Shown: positions 52,629 to 61,139, counted from the stretch's first letter. The stretch: DNA of 64,000 bases from JAFDCJ01 sp964527835 (GCA_964527835.1 CAZGNV010000012.1:22600-86599); one strand, 5' to 3'. Notes: generated by a model from the sequence alone, not told the origin. Translations and numbers: made by a program.

Positions 52629-52801
52629 CTGAACCAGCTTGCGAGCGGATCCCCCCAACTTGTTGTAGCGAAGCGGAAATTTTTCCGCCATTGGAGGATC
52701 CCGCTTTCGGGGCTGCGGGGAGCTTCAATCACATTACGGCTTTCGCTGTCAAAACGCTCAACAACATTTCATTAATTTCGCTCTTTTGAGCAATTTTTCT
52801 C

Positions 52802-52830
52802 TTGACATGTTAGCATTCTGTCTATATATT
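52802..52830 (+). promoter_or_regulatory. Sigma-70-type promoter of the DUF134/DUF5320 genes
   Basis: TTGACA (52802-52807), 17-base spacer, TATATT (52825-52830), about 35 bases before the DUF134 gene. TTATG...CATAA flanks the start region and could be an operator. The preceding 170 bases hold an inverted repeat (GCGGATCCCCCCAA / TTGGAGGATCCCGC) and no gene. Confidence 0.68.
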
Positions 52831-52864
52831 ATGATCAAACGAGCATAATAGGAGAATGTGTGCC

Positions 52865-53209
52865 ATGCCCCGACCCAAAATACCCCGCTGTGTCTCGGCC
52901 TATCCGATCATCGAGGCCTTTGTCCCCCAGGGACGAAGTGCCAGCGGGGAGGTTTTGCTGTCCGTGGAAGAACTGGAGGCCATCCGGCTCAGCGATTTCG
53001 AACACCTGGATCAGGAAACGGCCGCCAGCATGATGGAGGTGTCCCGCCATACCTACGGCAGGATCCTGGGCAATGCCCGCAGCCGCGTGGCAGAAGCTCT
53101 GGTAACCGCCAAGGTATTAAAGATCGAAGGCGGAACCTACGAACTGCGCGGCATGGGCCGGCGTCGCCGCAGAAGAGGCGGAGGGCAGGGCCGCGGCAGG
53201 TGGGCTTGA
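52865..53209 (+). CDS. DUF134 family DNA-binding protein
   Basis: 114 residues from ATG 52865 (GGAGAA ten bases before). MPRPKIPRCVSAYPIIEAFV, then a helix-turn-helix of sigma-factor region-4 type (LSVEELEAIRLSDFEHLDQE, AASMMEVSRHTYGRILGN), ending in a basic Arg/Gly-rich tail. DUF134 proteins are commonly found near NifX/ParA and DUF5320 genes in sulfate reducers. Regulation of those genes is plausible. Confidence 0.9.
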   Translation: MPRPKIPRCVSAYPIIEAFVPQGRSASGEVLLSVEELEAIRLSDFEHLDQETAASMMEVSRHTYGRILGNARSRVAEALVTAKVLKIEGGTYELRGMGRRRRRRGGGQGRGRWA

Positions 53210-53265
53210 CCAGTCAATCAATCAACCATTGATCTAATCAACGACAATGGAAGGAGGTGAACCAC

Positions 53266-53505
53266 ATGCCCAAAGGAGATGGAACAGGACCCCAGGGCCG
53301 GGGACCGAAAACGGGAAGAGGCCAGGGAAAATGCAACCCTGACAACACGCCCCCCACACCCGGAAGCCGGGGTGGTATGGGAGCCGGCCGTGGACTTGGC
53401 AGAGGACAAGGCCGGGGGATAGGCAGAGGTGCCGGCGGCGGCCAAGGCCAGGGAGCAGGTCAAGGTGGCGGCCAAGGTAGCGGAAAAGGCCGCAGCAGGC
53501 GTTAA
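53266..53505 (+). CDS. DUF5320-like glycine-rich protein
   Basis: 79 residues from ATG 53266 (GGAGGTG upstream): start MPKGDGTGPQGRGPKTGRGQ, a single Cys, then a run of Gly/Gln/Arg repeats. The first 25 residues match the DUF5320 start seen also in the next gene; the second half is low-complexity. Probably an intrinsically disordered accessory protein. Confidence 0.82.
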   Translation: MPKGDGTGPQGRGPKTGRGQGKCNPDNTPPTPGSRGGMGAGRGLGRGQGRGIGRGAGGGQGQGAGQGGGQGSGKGRSRR

Positions 53506-53547
53506 TAACAAATCAACCATTCAACGACAATTGAAGGAGGTGATCAT

Positions 53548-53904
53548 ATGCCTGGATTTGACAGAACAGGTCCCATGGGAGCCGGCCCCATGACCGGTGG
53601 TGCCCGAGGTCGCTGCAACCCGGCAACGGCTCGAACCATTCCGGCCTATGGCGCCGGTTACGGGCATGGTCGCGGTCTGGGATTAAGACGCGGATTCCGG
53701 GGTGGCTATGCGCCCGGCATGGGCTGTGGTCGAGGATACGGCAGAGCATACGGCTGGTATCCGCCGGCGGCGGGCGTTCCGGCGGAAACTCCCGCTGAAA
53801 TCGACATGCTCAAGGCCCAGGCCGATTACCTGAAAAGCTCGCTGGACGCCGTCAATCGGCGCATCGATGAGCTGGGTAAAAAAACTCCCGCTGAAGAATC
53901 CTGA
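53548..53904 (+). CDS. DUF5320 domain-containing protein
   Basis: 118 residues: start MPGFDRTGPMGAGPMTGGAR (DUF5320), a Gly/Tyr/Arg-rich middle with GMGCGRGYGRAYGWYPP, and a C-terminal coiled coil (EIDMLKAQADYLKSSLDAVN). GGAGGTG precedes it in a leader that repeats the sequence before the previous gene (AATCAACCATT.CAACGACAAT.GAAGGAGGTGA), pointing to recent duplication. Confidence 0.87.
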   Translation: MPGFDRTGPMGAGPMTGGARGRCNPATARTIPAYGAGYGHGRGLGLRRGFRGGYAPGMGCGRGYGRAYGWYPPAAGVPAETPAEIDMLKAQADYLKSSLDAVNRRIDELGKKTPAEES

Positions 53905-53942
53905 TCCGGCGGCAGCAGTGGGAGGCTGCCGTTAACGTCGGA

Positions 53943-53975
53943 TGCCAAGGGGCGGCCCAGGGCCGCCCTTTGGCA
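53943..53975. terminator. Strong hairpin between convergent genes
   Basis: A 16-pair stem with one G-U (TGCCAAGGGGCGGCCC and its complement) but no T-run. Possible bidirectional terminator or stem-loop between the DUF5320 and Crp/Fnr genes. Confidence 0.45.
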
Positions 53976-54041
53976 CACCCAGCGAAAGGCCACCCCTAGA
54001 TGAAAATAACCATCCTCTAGGACAATGAATCCTGCCCCCAT

Positions 54042-54737
54042 TCATCCAGCGATGTCTTTGCCATGCTCGGCAAGCGCCTCGAGGCCCGGGATGTCCAGAA
54101 TGCGAAAATCCCGTTTTTCCATCTCAATCAGCCCCCGGTCCGTCATCTGGGATAATATGCGCGATAAGGTTTCCGGGGTTGTGCCCAGCAGGCTGGCAAG
54201 CTGGACCTTGGAAATATTCAGGGAAACGATTTGCTGTCCGTTTTGCTGCTCATCCAGTAAATGCATCAAATAGGCGGCCAGCCGGCCGGGCACCTCTTTT
54301 AAGGCCAGCCGTTCCACATGGACCGTAAATTCACGCAGCCGCGTGGACAGGCTGGCCAGCATGCTCAAAGCCAGCGAAGCATTGCCGGTGATCAGTTCCA
54401 CAAAGGCCTTGCGGGGCAAAAAAAGCAGGTGACTTTGAGCAATGGCCTGGGCACTGGCGGGAAATGTGCGCCCGGCGTACACGCTGACCTGGCCGAAGGC
54501 CTGCCCGGGCCCCACAATGCGCATGATGTGCTCCTTGCCGTCAACGGAGAGCTTGAAAATTTTTACCATTCCGGCTGCCACCACGTAAAATCCGTCACCC
54601 TGATCTCCTTCTGAAAAAATAAGCTCTGCCCGGGTAAACTGTCTACTGATGACAATTTGCTGGATCGCGTTCAACTGGTCCTCGGAAAGGTCATGGAAAC
54701 TGGGAATCCCAGCAAGAATGTTCCGTATGTTTTTCAT
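54042..54737 (-). CDS. Crp/Fnr-family regulator, probable HcpR
   Basis: 231 residues. Cyclic-nucleotide-binding-like domain (about 15-130: LIFSEGDQGDGFYVVAAGMV, GPGQAFGQVSVYAGRTFPAS) and a C-terminal winged helix (SKVQLASLLGTTPETLSRIL). The protein has no Cys, so not an Fe-S FNR; this and the neighbouring hcp suggest HcpR, a nitrosative-stress regulator of sulfate reducers. Divergent from a DUF2249/CMD gene with an FNR-type palindrome in between. Confidence 0.85.
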   Translation of the reverse strand: MKNIRNILAGIPSFHDLSEDQLNAIQQIVISRQFTRAELIFSEGDQGDGFYVVAAGMVKIFKLSVDGKEHIMRIVGPGQAFGQVSVYAGRTFPASAQAIAQSHLLFLPRKAFVELITGNASLALSMLASLSTRLREFTVHVERLALKEVPGRLAAYLMHLLDEQQNGQQIVSLNISKVQLASLLGTTPETLSRILSQMTDRGLIEMEKRDFRILDIPGLEALAEHGKDIAG

Positions 54738-54771
54738 TTTTTCCTGTCCTTTTTAAAAATTTTTGCGGTTC

Positions 54772-54785
54772 TTAATCTATATCAA
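54772..54785. promoter_or_regulatory. Candidate Crp/Fnr-type operator
   Basis: TTAATCTATATCAA: the TTGAT-N4-ATCAA pattern with one mismatch, between the divergent regulator and DUF2249/CMD genes. Confidence 0.5.
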
Positions 54786-54855
54786 GGCAAACCAACTCCG
54801 GACAAGGTAAAAATAGCTTAAAATTAATGATTGGACCTAAAACCGGAGGTTACAC

Positions 54856-55566
54856 ATGTCTAAGGAATGGGAAAATAAAAAAGATGAATTTACCGTGGTG
54901 GATGTCCGCAAACTGAGCGGAAATTTTTTGCCGGGCCTTCTCAAAAGGGCCGCCCAACTGGAAGTAGGCGAAGGCCTGTGCGTGGTGCAAAGCTTTGAGC
55001 CGATCCCGCTGTATTCCGCCATGGCAGATTTGGGGTTTGAACATAGCACCGAAAAAGCGGCGGACAGTGAGTATCGGGTCTATTTTTACCGGGTTGAAAA
55101 AATTGAGGCGGATTTTAGCGGCGCCGGCGATATGCCCCTGAAGCCGACGGCCATCGTTAATTTCAAGAACATTGACAATTCCCTGGCAGATATTATTGTT
55201 AATTTTTGGAACCTGATCTGGGGCCAGGAACAGCCCGCCATTGATCAAAAAACAAAGCTGCTTTTATCACTGGCAAATGGCGTCGGGGCCGGGCGCTTGC
55301 GCCAGGCAACCCGCGAACTGGTAAAGGCCTATGCCCTGGGCGTTACCGTGGCCGAACTGGATGAACTTTTTTCCATGTTTGTCTGGAACGGCGGTGTCGG
55401 CACTTTTGCTTCCGAGATCGGACCCTCCCCCCTGTTCGGCGCCTATCAACTCATCAAAACCGGTGAGCACAAAGGCCTGGACCGGGAAACGATAATGGGT
55501 GAGCTGATGGAAAAGTTCGGCGAAAAAAATCCGGAAGTCAATGTCATGGCCGGTGACAGGAAATAA
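54856..55566 (+). CDS. DUF2249 (TusA-like) domain fused to carboxymuconolactone-decarboxylase/AhpD-like domain
   Basis: 236 residues. Residues about 10-80 (FTVVDVRKLSGNFLPGLLKR, LCVVQSFEPIPLYSAMADL) match DUF2249, a TusA-like fold. Residues 110-230 (LLLSLANGVGAGRLRQATRE, LVKAYALGVTVAELDELF) are an AhpD-like helical domain without the CxxC redox pair. Preceded by an FNR-type box and followed by hcp, so part of the nitrosative-stress group. Confidence 0.85.
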   Translation: MSKEWENKKDEFTVVDVRKLSGNFLPGLLKRAAQLEVGEGLCVVQSFEPIPLYSAMADLGFEHSTEKAADSEYRVYFYRVEKIEADFSGAGDMPLKPTAIVNFKNIDNSLADIIVNFWNLIWGQEQPAIDQKTKLLLSLANGVGAGRLRQATRELVKAYALGVTVAELDELFSMFVWNGGVGTFASEIGPSPLFGAYQLIKTGEHKGLDRETIMGELMEKFGEKNPEVNVMAGDRK

Positions 55567-55612
55567 AGGCAGAATCGTTAAGCTCACAAATTAGGCTCGT
55601 ATAATTCATCTT

Positions 55613-55623
55613 GTGAATTTCAC
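55613..55623 (+). promoter_or_regulatory. Palindrome upstream of hcp
   Basis: GTGAATTTCAC, an 11-base palindrome about 70 bases before the hcp start; candidate site for the Crp/Fnr-type regulator. Promoter elements were not resolved. Confidence 0.4.
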
Positions 55624-55686
55624 GGTGCTACAAATTGGAAGTTAATTTAAATTTCATAACCCGTATTGTAAGAAAGGAGAAAGACC

Positions 55687-57351
55687 ATGTTTTGTTTTCA
55701 ATGTCAGGAAACAGCTAAAAACAAAGGCTGTACGGTCAAAGGAGTTTGCGGCAAACCCGAAGACACCGCCAACCTCCAGGACCTGTTAATCTTTGTTTTG
55801 AAAGGAATTGCCGTCTACGGGGAAAAAGCCAAGGAAGTTGGGATTTCAAACCAGGAAAACGGCCTGTTTGCGGCCCAGGCGCTGTTTACCACCATTACCA
55901 ATGCCAACTGGGACAATGACCGCTTTGTTGAACTGATCAAAGAGGCATTGCAGCGCAGAGATGCGCTGAAAGAAAAGTTTCTGGCTGCTTACAAAGAAAA
56001 GCACGGCCGTGATTTCGATGAACCGCTGCCGGAAGCGGCCACCTGGTTTTCCGATGATGTTGTCGAGTTTCATGAGAAGGCCAAGTCGGTGGGGGTGTTG
56101 TCCACCGCCGATGAAGATGTGCGCTCCTTAAGAGAGCTGCTGATCATTGGTTTAAAAGGGATTGCCGCCTATGCGGACCATGCCGCCCTGCTGGGATTTG
56201 AAAAAGAGGAAATTTACGATTTTTTGATGGAAGCCCTGGCATCCACCACCAAAGAGCTTTCGGTGGATGACATGATCACCATGGTGATGAAAGCCGGCGA
56301 GGTGGCGGTCACCACCATGGCCACCCTGGACGAGGCCAACACCACCGCCTACGGCAACCCGGAAATCACGGAGGTCAACCTCGGGGTGGGAACCAACCCC
56401 GGAATCCTGATCAGCGGCCATGATCTGAAGGACATGGAAGAGCTGCTCAAGCAGACCGAAGGCACCGGGGTGGACGTGTACACCCACGGCGAGATGCTGC
56501 CGGCCCACTATTACCCGGCTTTCAAGAAATATGACCATTTCGTGGGCAATTACGGCGGCTCCTGGTGGCATCAGACCAAGGAATTCGAATCCTTCAACGG
56601 ACCCATCCTGATGACCACCAACTGTGTCGTGCCCCTGAAAAAGAACAACACCTATCTGGACCGGCTTTTCACCACCGGCATGACCGGCTATCCGGGAGCA
56701 ACCCACATCCCGGACCGGCCCGCAGGCGGTGCCAAGAATTTTTCGCCGCTCATCGAACGGGCCAAAAAATGCGCCCCCCCCGTGGAACTTGAAACCGGCA
56801 AGATCGTCGGCGGATTTGCCCACCACCAGGTGCTGGCACTGGCCGACAAGGTCGTCGAGGCGGTAAAATCCGGTGCCATCAAGCGGTTTGTGGTCATGGC
56901 CGGCTGCGACGGGCGCCAGAAATCCCGGCAGTACTATACCGACGTGGCCGAATCGCTTCCCAAAGATTCCGTTATTTTGACCGCGGGATGTGCCAAGTAT
57001 CGCTACAACAAGCTGGACCTGGGGGATATCGGCGGAATTCCGCGCATTCTGGATGCCGGACAGTGCAACGATTCCTACTCGCTGGCGGTCATCGCCTTGA
57101 AATTGAAGGAAGTCTTTGAGCTGGACGACATCAACGATCTGCCGATTTCCTATGACATTGGATGGTATGAGCAAAAAGCCGTGGCCGTGCTGCTGGCATT
57201 GCTTTTCCTGGGAGTCAAGGGAATCCGGCTGGGGCCCACCCTGCCTGCATTTCTGTCGCCCAACGTCGCCAAGGTGCTGGTCGAAAAATTTGACATCAAA
57301 CCCATCGGCGAGGTCCAGGCCGACGTTGAGGCCATGATGGCCGCCGCCTGA
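55687..57351 (+). CDS. hcp: Hydroxylamine reductase (hybrid-cluster protein)
   Basis: 554 residues, class I size. N-terminal cubane-cluster Cys MFCFQCQETAKNKGCTVKGV (Cys 3, 6, 15, 21). Hybrid-cluster ligands lie in NLGVGTNPGILISGHD, MTTNCVVPL, VMAGCDG, TAGCAKYRYN and DAGQCND, with Glu and Lys completing the site. Hcp reduces hydroxylamine or NO and protects anaerobes from nitrosative stress. GGAG lies before the ATG. Confidence 0.96.
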   Translation: MFCFQCQETAKNKGCTVKGVCGKPEDTANLQDLLIFVLKGIAVYGEKAKEVGISNQENGLFAAQALFTTITNANWDNDRFVELIKEALQRRDALKEKFLAAYKEKHGRDFDEPLPEAATWFSDDVVEFHEKAKSVGVLSTADEDVRSLRELLIIGLKGIAAYADHAALLGFEKEEIYDFLMEALASTTKELSVDDMITMVMKAGEVAVTTMATLDEANTTAYGNPEITEVNLGVGTNPGILISGHDLKDMEELLKQTEGTGVDVYTHGEMLPAHYYPAFKKYDHFVGNYGGSWWHQTKEFESFNGPILMTTNCVVPLKKNNTYLDRLFTTGMTGYPGATHIPDRPAGGAKNFSPLIERAKKCAPPVELETGKIVGGFAHHQVLALADKVVEAVKSGAIKRFVVMAGCDGRQKSRQYYTDVAESLPKDSVILTAGCAKYRYNKLDLGDIGGIPRILDAGQCNDSYSLAVIALKLKEVFELDDINDLPISYDIGWYEQKAVAVLLALLFLGVKGIRLGPTLPAFLSPNVAKVLVEKFDIKPIGEVQADVEAMMAAA

Positions 57352-57401
57352 TCCGGCCCCGGATCAGTCCCGCTGCAAAATAGCAGCGTTTATATAACAG
57401 A

Positions 57402-57442
57402 CTGCCGTCAGCCGCGGGTTGTTCAAACGGGGCTGACGGCAG
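57402..57442. terminator. Bidirectional terminator between hcp and fmdB
   Basis: Perfect 12-pair stem (CTGCCGTCAGCC / GGCTGACGGCAG), 17-base loop, flanked by T-rich sequence on both sides, between convergent genes. Confidence 0.75.
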
Positions 57443-57451
57443 TTTGCAGAT

Positions 57452-57709
57452 TTAATAATGGCGGCCACACCCACCACCGCCACCCCCCGCAGAGCATGGC
57501 GGCGTGTCACAGCGTTCTTCACGTCCGCAGCAGGTGTGCCCGGCAGGCCGGCTGTTGGCCGTACCGACAAACGAGGCTGCCGACATGATCTTGTCTAGGT
57601 TATGACCGCCGCAGTTCTGGCAGCGGACGGTCGCATCTGTCCGGCTGGAGCCGACTAAAATTTCGGAAATAGCACCGCAATCATGGCAACGGTATTCATA
57701 AATCGGCAT
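57452..57709 (-). CDS. FmdB-family zinc-ribbon protein
   Basis: 85 residues from ATG 57709: MPIYEYRCHDCGAISEIL with CHDC and CQNC forming a zinc ribbon, followed by a Cys-containing tail (HTCCGREERCDTPPCS) and Gly-rich end GCGRHY. FmdB proteins are putative regulators or assembly factors. A start further upstream would run into the NifU-like gene. Confidence 0.9.
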   Translation of the reverse strand: MPIYEYRCHDCGAISEILVGSSRTDATVRCQNCGGHNLDKIMSAASFVGTANSRPAGHTCCGREERCDTPPCSAGGGGGGCGRHY

Positions 57710-57758
57710 TTGACTGTCTCCCTGTGAAAACCGGAATTGAAACTCCGGGCTGGACGGA

Positions 57759-58184
57759 TTAATGGCCCTGATAAATTTTTTTCCAGGGATGGCGCTGCAT
57801 TTCCCGGTAATTGGCCAACGCCAGGTAAAACGCTCCCACCGCCAGCTCCGCGCAGTGGGCATCCTGGGGCGGCAGCGTCTCGAGAAAAGCAATCACGTCT
57901 TCCGGGGTGATCTCCCAGGCATCTTCCACTTTTTTGCCCTCTGTCAGCTCGGCCACCGCGTTGGCGCAGGCGTTGGTGTTCAGGCACCCGTCGGTTTCAA
58001 AACAAACCGACTCAATGCGCCCGTCGCGCACGGTCAGATACATCTCGACGGTATCGCCGCAGTCTCCCGTGCGTTTCCCGTAACCATCCGGGTGTTCAAT
58101 TTTTTCCCGGCGGTCGCTGCGAAATGCCATTTCCAGGTAATTCCGGGAATGATCCTGCCAGAAATCAATTTTTTTTTCTTCCAT
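57759..58184 (-). CDS. NifU/IscU-like Fe-S scaffold protein
   Basis: 141 residues. Conserved-looking positions: GDCGDTVEMYLTV, CFETDGCLNTNACANAVAEL and a Cys in DAHCAELAVGAF, corresponding to the three scaffold Cys of IscU/NifU with an additional one. Likely assembles Fe-S clusters; the nearby ORP-like ATPases and FmdB suggest a metal-cluster role. Confidence 0.85.
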   Translation of the reverse strand: MEEKKIDFWQDHSRNYLEMAFRSDRREKIEHPDGYGKRTGDCGDTVEMYLTVRDGRIESVCFETDGCLNTNACANAVAELTEGKKVEDAWEITPEDVIAFLETLPPQDAHCAELAVGAFYLALANYREMQRHPWKKIYQGH

Positions 58185-58233
58185 TTACTTCTCGGGAAAA
58201 AATTTAATCTCGCAAAAAGTTGTGGTCAGCGCC

Positions 58234-58411
58234 GCGCAATCGGCATTTTGGGCTCGCTTTCTGTGTCCATTTGGGGCGCCAGCGCATCGGTGGGCTAAAT
58301 TGCAAGAACTCGGCGCAAGCGCCTCGGACAGCTTGCAATTTTTAACGCCCACCAATCCGCTGGCTTTTTCCCCAAATGGACAATGACGCTCAACCAAAAC
58401 ACCGATTGCGC
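58234..58411. repeat. Long palindromic intergenic repeat, copy 3
   Basis: The 372-base gap (58185-58556) is mostly a nested palindrome: outer GCGCAATCGG / CCGATTGCGC, middle TGTCCATTTGGGG / CCCCAAATGGACA, inner AAATTGCAAG / CTTGCAATTT. The core AACTCGGCGCAAGCGCCTCG followed by GACAGCTTG matches copies 1 and 2. The remaining about 145 bases (58412-58556) show nothing further. Confidence 0.78.
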
Positions 58412-58556
58412 TCGATTGGCAACAGATTGGCCTAACTCATTGAGAATTTGATAATTTAAAAAGAAATTTGAACCTCAAAATCAGCTGACATTGTTAAAAC
58501 GGCTGCCGCTCATTTCACTTTTTGCGGCTCACAACCGGCAACAAACCTTATGCTAC

Positions 58557-58889
58557 TTAGTGATCGCAAAGGTTATCACCTGTGGTCAGGGCATTGTCCA
58601 GGTACTGCTGGACAAGCTCCTCCGGTGACAGCGACGGAGCACCGGTCATCACCTGAATGCCGTTTTGGGCGAACATATTCATTGCCATGTTGCCCATGCC
58701 GCCGGCAATAATCACATTGGTGCCCAGCTCATGGAGCCATTTCGGCAGAACGCCCGGTTCATGGGGCGGCGGTACGAGGATCTCCTTGTTCTTAATCTCG
58801 TTGTTTTCGACCTCCACCAGGGCAAATTCCTGGCAATGGCCGAAATGGGCGGTCAATTTTCCTTCTGCCAACGGTATCGCAAACTTCAT
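58557..58889 (-). CDS. NifX/NifB-type Mo-Fe cluster-binding domain protein (ORP-like)
   Basis: 110 residues from ATG 58889 (GGAGG upstream). MKFAIPLAEGKLTAHFGHCQ with the metal-site HFGHC, EFALVEVENNEI, IIAGGMGNMAMNMFAQNGI and a Cys near the end. Such proteins bind Mo/Fe or Mo-Cu clusters; together with the ParA-type ATPases they form the ORP system of sulfate reducers. Confidence 0.92.
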   Translation of the reverse strand: MKFAIPLAEGKLTAHFGHCQEFALVEVENNEIKNKEILVPPPHEPGVLPKWLHELGTNVIIAGGMGNMAMNMFAQNGIQVMTGAPSLSPEELVQQYLDNALTTGDNLCDH

Positions 58890-58929
58890 AGCAAAAACCT
58901 CCTTAAAAATTATGTTCATTTAATTCATG

Positions 58930-59799
58930 TCATCCAATATAAAGCTTTTCCGACAATTGCTGCCAGACGGCGCGAATGGCCTCGGCCGCCGGCGAGTGAC
59001 CGTCATATTCAAAAATCGTCTTGCCTTCCACCATGGCCCGGGTGATCACCGGGTCAAAGGGAATGCGCCCCAGACACGGCAGTCCCCGGCCGGCTGCATA
59101 ATCTTCGATTTCCCGGCTCAGCTGCGGGTTCAAATCAAACTTGTTGACGCAGATCATGGCGGGCACTTTGAAATGCGCGGCCAGCTCCACCACCCGCTGC
59201 ATGTCATGGCTGCCGGAAACCGTGGGTTCGGTGACAATCAGCACCGCACTGGCGCCGCCGATGGAGGCAATCACCGGACAGCCCACTCCCGGTGGACCGT
59301 CGGTCAGAATTAAATCCAGGTTCTTGGCTTCGCCCAGCTGGCTGGCCTGCTGGCGCACCAGGGTGACCAGTTTACCGGAATTTTCCTCGGCAATTCCCAG
59401 GCGGGCGTGAACCATGGGGCCAAAGCGAGTCTCGGAAATAAACCATTCCCCGCAGGTATCCACCGGAAAATCAATGGCCTTTTCAGGACAAAAATATACA
59501 CAGACCCCGCAGCCCTCGCAGCTGATGGGATTGACCACGAAATCTTCACTGATGGCGTCCCAGCGGCACATCTCACGGCACGTGCCGCACTCAGTGCATT
59601 GCTGTCGGTTGATATGGGCGGTGTTACCCGATTGAAAATCAGTGCGCTCAATGATGGCCGGATCCATGATCAGGTGCAGATCAGCGGCATCCACATCGGC
59701 ATCGCATAAAATCTTGTTTTCCGCCAGGGAAGCAAAGGCGGCCATCAAACTGGTTTTTCCGGTCCCGCCTTTGCCGCTGATGACAATCAATTCTTTCAA
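58930..59799 (-). CDS. ParA/Mrp-type ATPase with ferredoxin insertion (ORP-like cluster), copy 2
   Basis: 289 residues using TTG 59799, which overlaps the upstream stop (TTGA). Deviant Walker A SGKGGTGKTSLMAAF, ADVDAADLHLI, then two ferredoxin motifs (CTECGTCREMCRW, CEGCGVCVYFCPEKA), DGPPGVGCPVIASIG and VTEPTVSGSHD. MinD/Mrp-like proteins with ferredoxin motifs are thought to handle metal clusters. Coupled to the homologous upstream gene. Confidence 0.92.
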   Translation of the reverse strand: MKELIVISGKGGTGKTSLMAAFASLAENKILCDADVDAADLHLIMDPAIIERTDFQSGNTAHINRQQCTECGTCREMCRWDAISEDFVVNPISCEGCGVCVYFCPEKAIDFPVDTCGEWFISETRFGPMVHARLGIAEENSGKLVTLVRQQASQLGEAKNLDLILTDGPPGVGCPVIASIGGASAVLIVTEPTVSGSHDMQRVVELAAHFKVPAMICVNKFDLNPQLSREIEDYAAGRGLPCLGRIPFDPVITRAMVEGKTIFEYDGHSPAAEAIRAVWQQLSEKLYIG

Positions 59800-60632
59800 T
59801 TTACCAGCCCCTTGATTTTTTCGTGCAGTTTCAAAAAACGCGTTTTCCATTCGGGCATAACCTCCACAATGGACGCTCCCCGCGAATAGGCTTCCGCAAT
59901 CTTGCGATCAAAAGGAATTTCCAGCAAAATTGGCAAGTCCTCTGCCAACGCAAATTCCCTGACCTTATTGTCACCAATATCCGAGCGGTTAATTACCAGT
60001 CCGCATGGAATGCCGAGGATTTTGACGGCCCCCACGGCCAGTTTCAGGTCGTACAATCCAAAGGGCGTCGGTTCGGTCACCAGCAAAACAAAATCGGCCG
60101 GCTTCATGGATTCAATGACCGGGCAGGATGTTCCCGGAGGCGCATCAACAATCGTCAGCCGGTCCGGATCCGCACAGGCCAGCACCTCTTTGATCAACGG
60201 CGGTGACATGGCCTCTCCCACCCTCAGTTTACCGTGGACAAACTCGATGCCGTTGCGGTGGCCTTGCTGGAGGATCCCCAGCTCACGCTGCTTTTCGGCG
60301 ATGGCATTTTCAGGGCAGACCGCCATGCAGCCGCCGCAGCTGTGGCAAAGTTCTTCAAATGGCAAGACGGTTTCACCAATCACCACAATGGCCTTGAACT
60401 GGCAGATCTCACCGCATTTGCCGCACAGGGTGCACTTGTCCATGTCGATCTCGGGAACCGGGGTGGTCACGGTGCGGGTATGTTCAAACACAGGCCGCAT
60501 GAACAGATGGGCATTGGGTTCCTCAACGTCACAGTCCAGCAACTGGACCCCCGAACCCAAGGCAAACGCCAGGTTGGTGGCCACGGTGGTTTTACCGGTG
60601 CCGCCCTTGCCGCTGGCAATGCTGATAATCAT
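59796..60632 (-). CDS. ParA/Mrp-type ATPase with ferredoxin insertion (ORP-like cluster), copy 1
   Basis: 278 residues: MIISIASGKGGTGKTTVATN (deviant Walker A with two Lys), CDVEEPNAHLF, ferredoxin motifs CTLCGKCGEICQF and CHSCGGCMAVCPENA, DAPPGTSCPVIE and LVTEPTPFGLYDLKLAV. Same layout as the next gene, so a duplicated pair that may act as a heterodimer. Confidence 0.93.
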   Translation of the reverse strand: MIISIASGKGGTGKTTVATNLAFALGSGVQLLDCDVEEPNAHLFMRPVFEHTRTVTTPVPEIDMDKCTLCGKCGEICQFKAIVVIGETVLPFEELCHSCGGCMAVCPENAIAEKQRELGILQQGHRNGIEFVHGKLRVGEAMSPPLIKEVLACADPDRLTIVDAPPGTSCPVIESMKPADFVLLVTEPTPFGLYDLKLAVGAVKILGIPCGLVINRSDIGDNKVREFALAEDLPILLEIPFDRKIAEAYSRGASIVEVMPEWKTRFLKLHEKIKGLVN

Positions 60633-60680
60633 CAGATAACTCCTTTAAACCTGATGGAACCGTAAAAAGTCCCTTTTCGG

Positions 60681-61139
60681 TCAGCGGCCCGTCCGTCGTC
60701 CGCCGCCCATGCCGCCGCCTCGGCCCATGCCAGCACCACGGCCCATTCCCCGGCCTCCACCACCACCGCCCACACGCCCCATTCCGGCGTGCGCCGGACC
60801 GGTGGCCTCGGTTTCCGGCTTGAGCTGACCGCTTTTGTATTTTTCCACGGCCTCCCGGACGGTGCCCGACAGCCCGGCATAGACTTTAATGCCGGCCGCC
60901 GACAGGGTCTGCATGGCATTGGGGCCGCAGCTTCCTGTCAGCACCGCCCCGGCGCCTTTTGAGGCCACAAACTGGGCCGCCTGGATACCGGCCCCACCCC
61001 CCAATCGGCCGCTTTCATTGTCAAAGGCCTCGTAGCTCATATCGTCCGGATCGACGATAACAAAATAACTGCACCTGCCAAAATGGGGGTCCAGCCGGGA
61101 TTCCAGGCTGTCTCCGGTTGAACTCACAGCGATTTTCAT
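60681..61139 (-). CDS. NifX/NifB-type protein with Gly/Met/Arg-rich tail (ORP-like)
   Basis: 152 residues from ATG 61139 (GGAGAC upstream). MKIAVSSTGDSLESRLDPHF and GRCSYFVIVDPDDM give the metal-site HFGRC; AGAVLTGSCGPNAM follows. From about residue 115 the tail is composed of Gly, Met and Arg repeats, an atypical extension that might bind metal or nucleic acid. First gene of the operon with the two ATPases. Confidence 0.9.
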   Translation of the reverse strand: MKIAVSSTGDSLESRLDPHFGRCSYFVIVDPDDMSYEAFDNESGRLGGGAGIQAAQFVASKGAGAVLTGSCGPNAMQTLSAAGIKVYAGLSGTVREAVEKYKSGQLKPETEATGPAHAGMGRVGGGGGGRGMGRGAGMGRGGGMGGGRRTGR

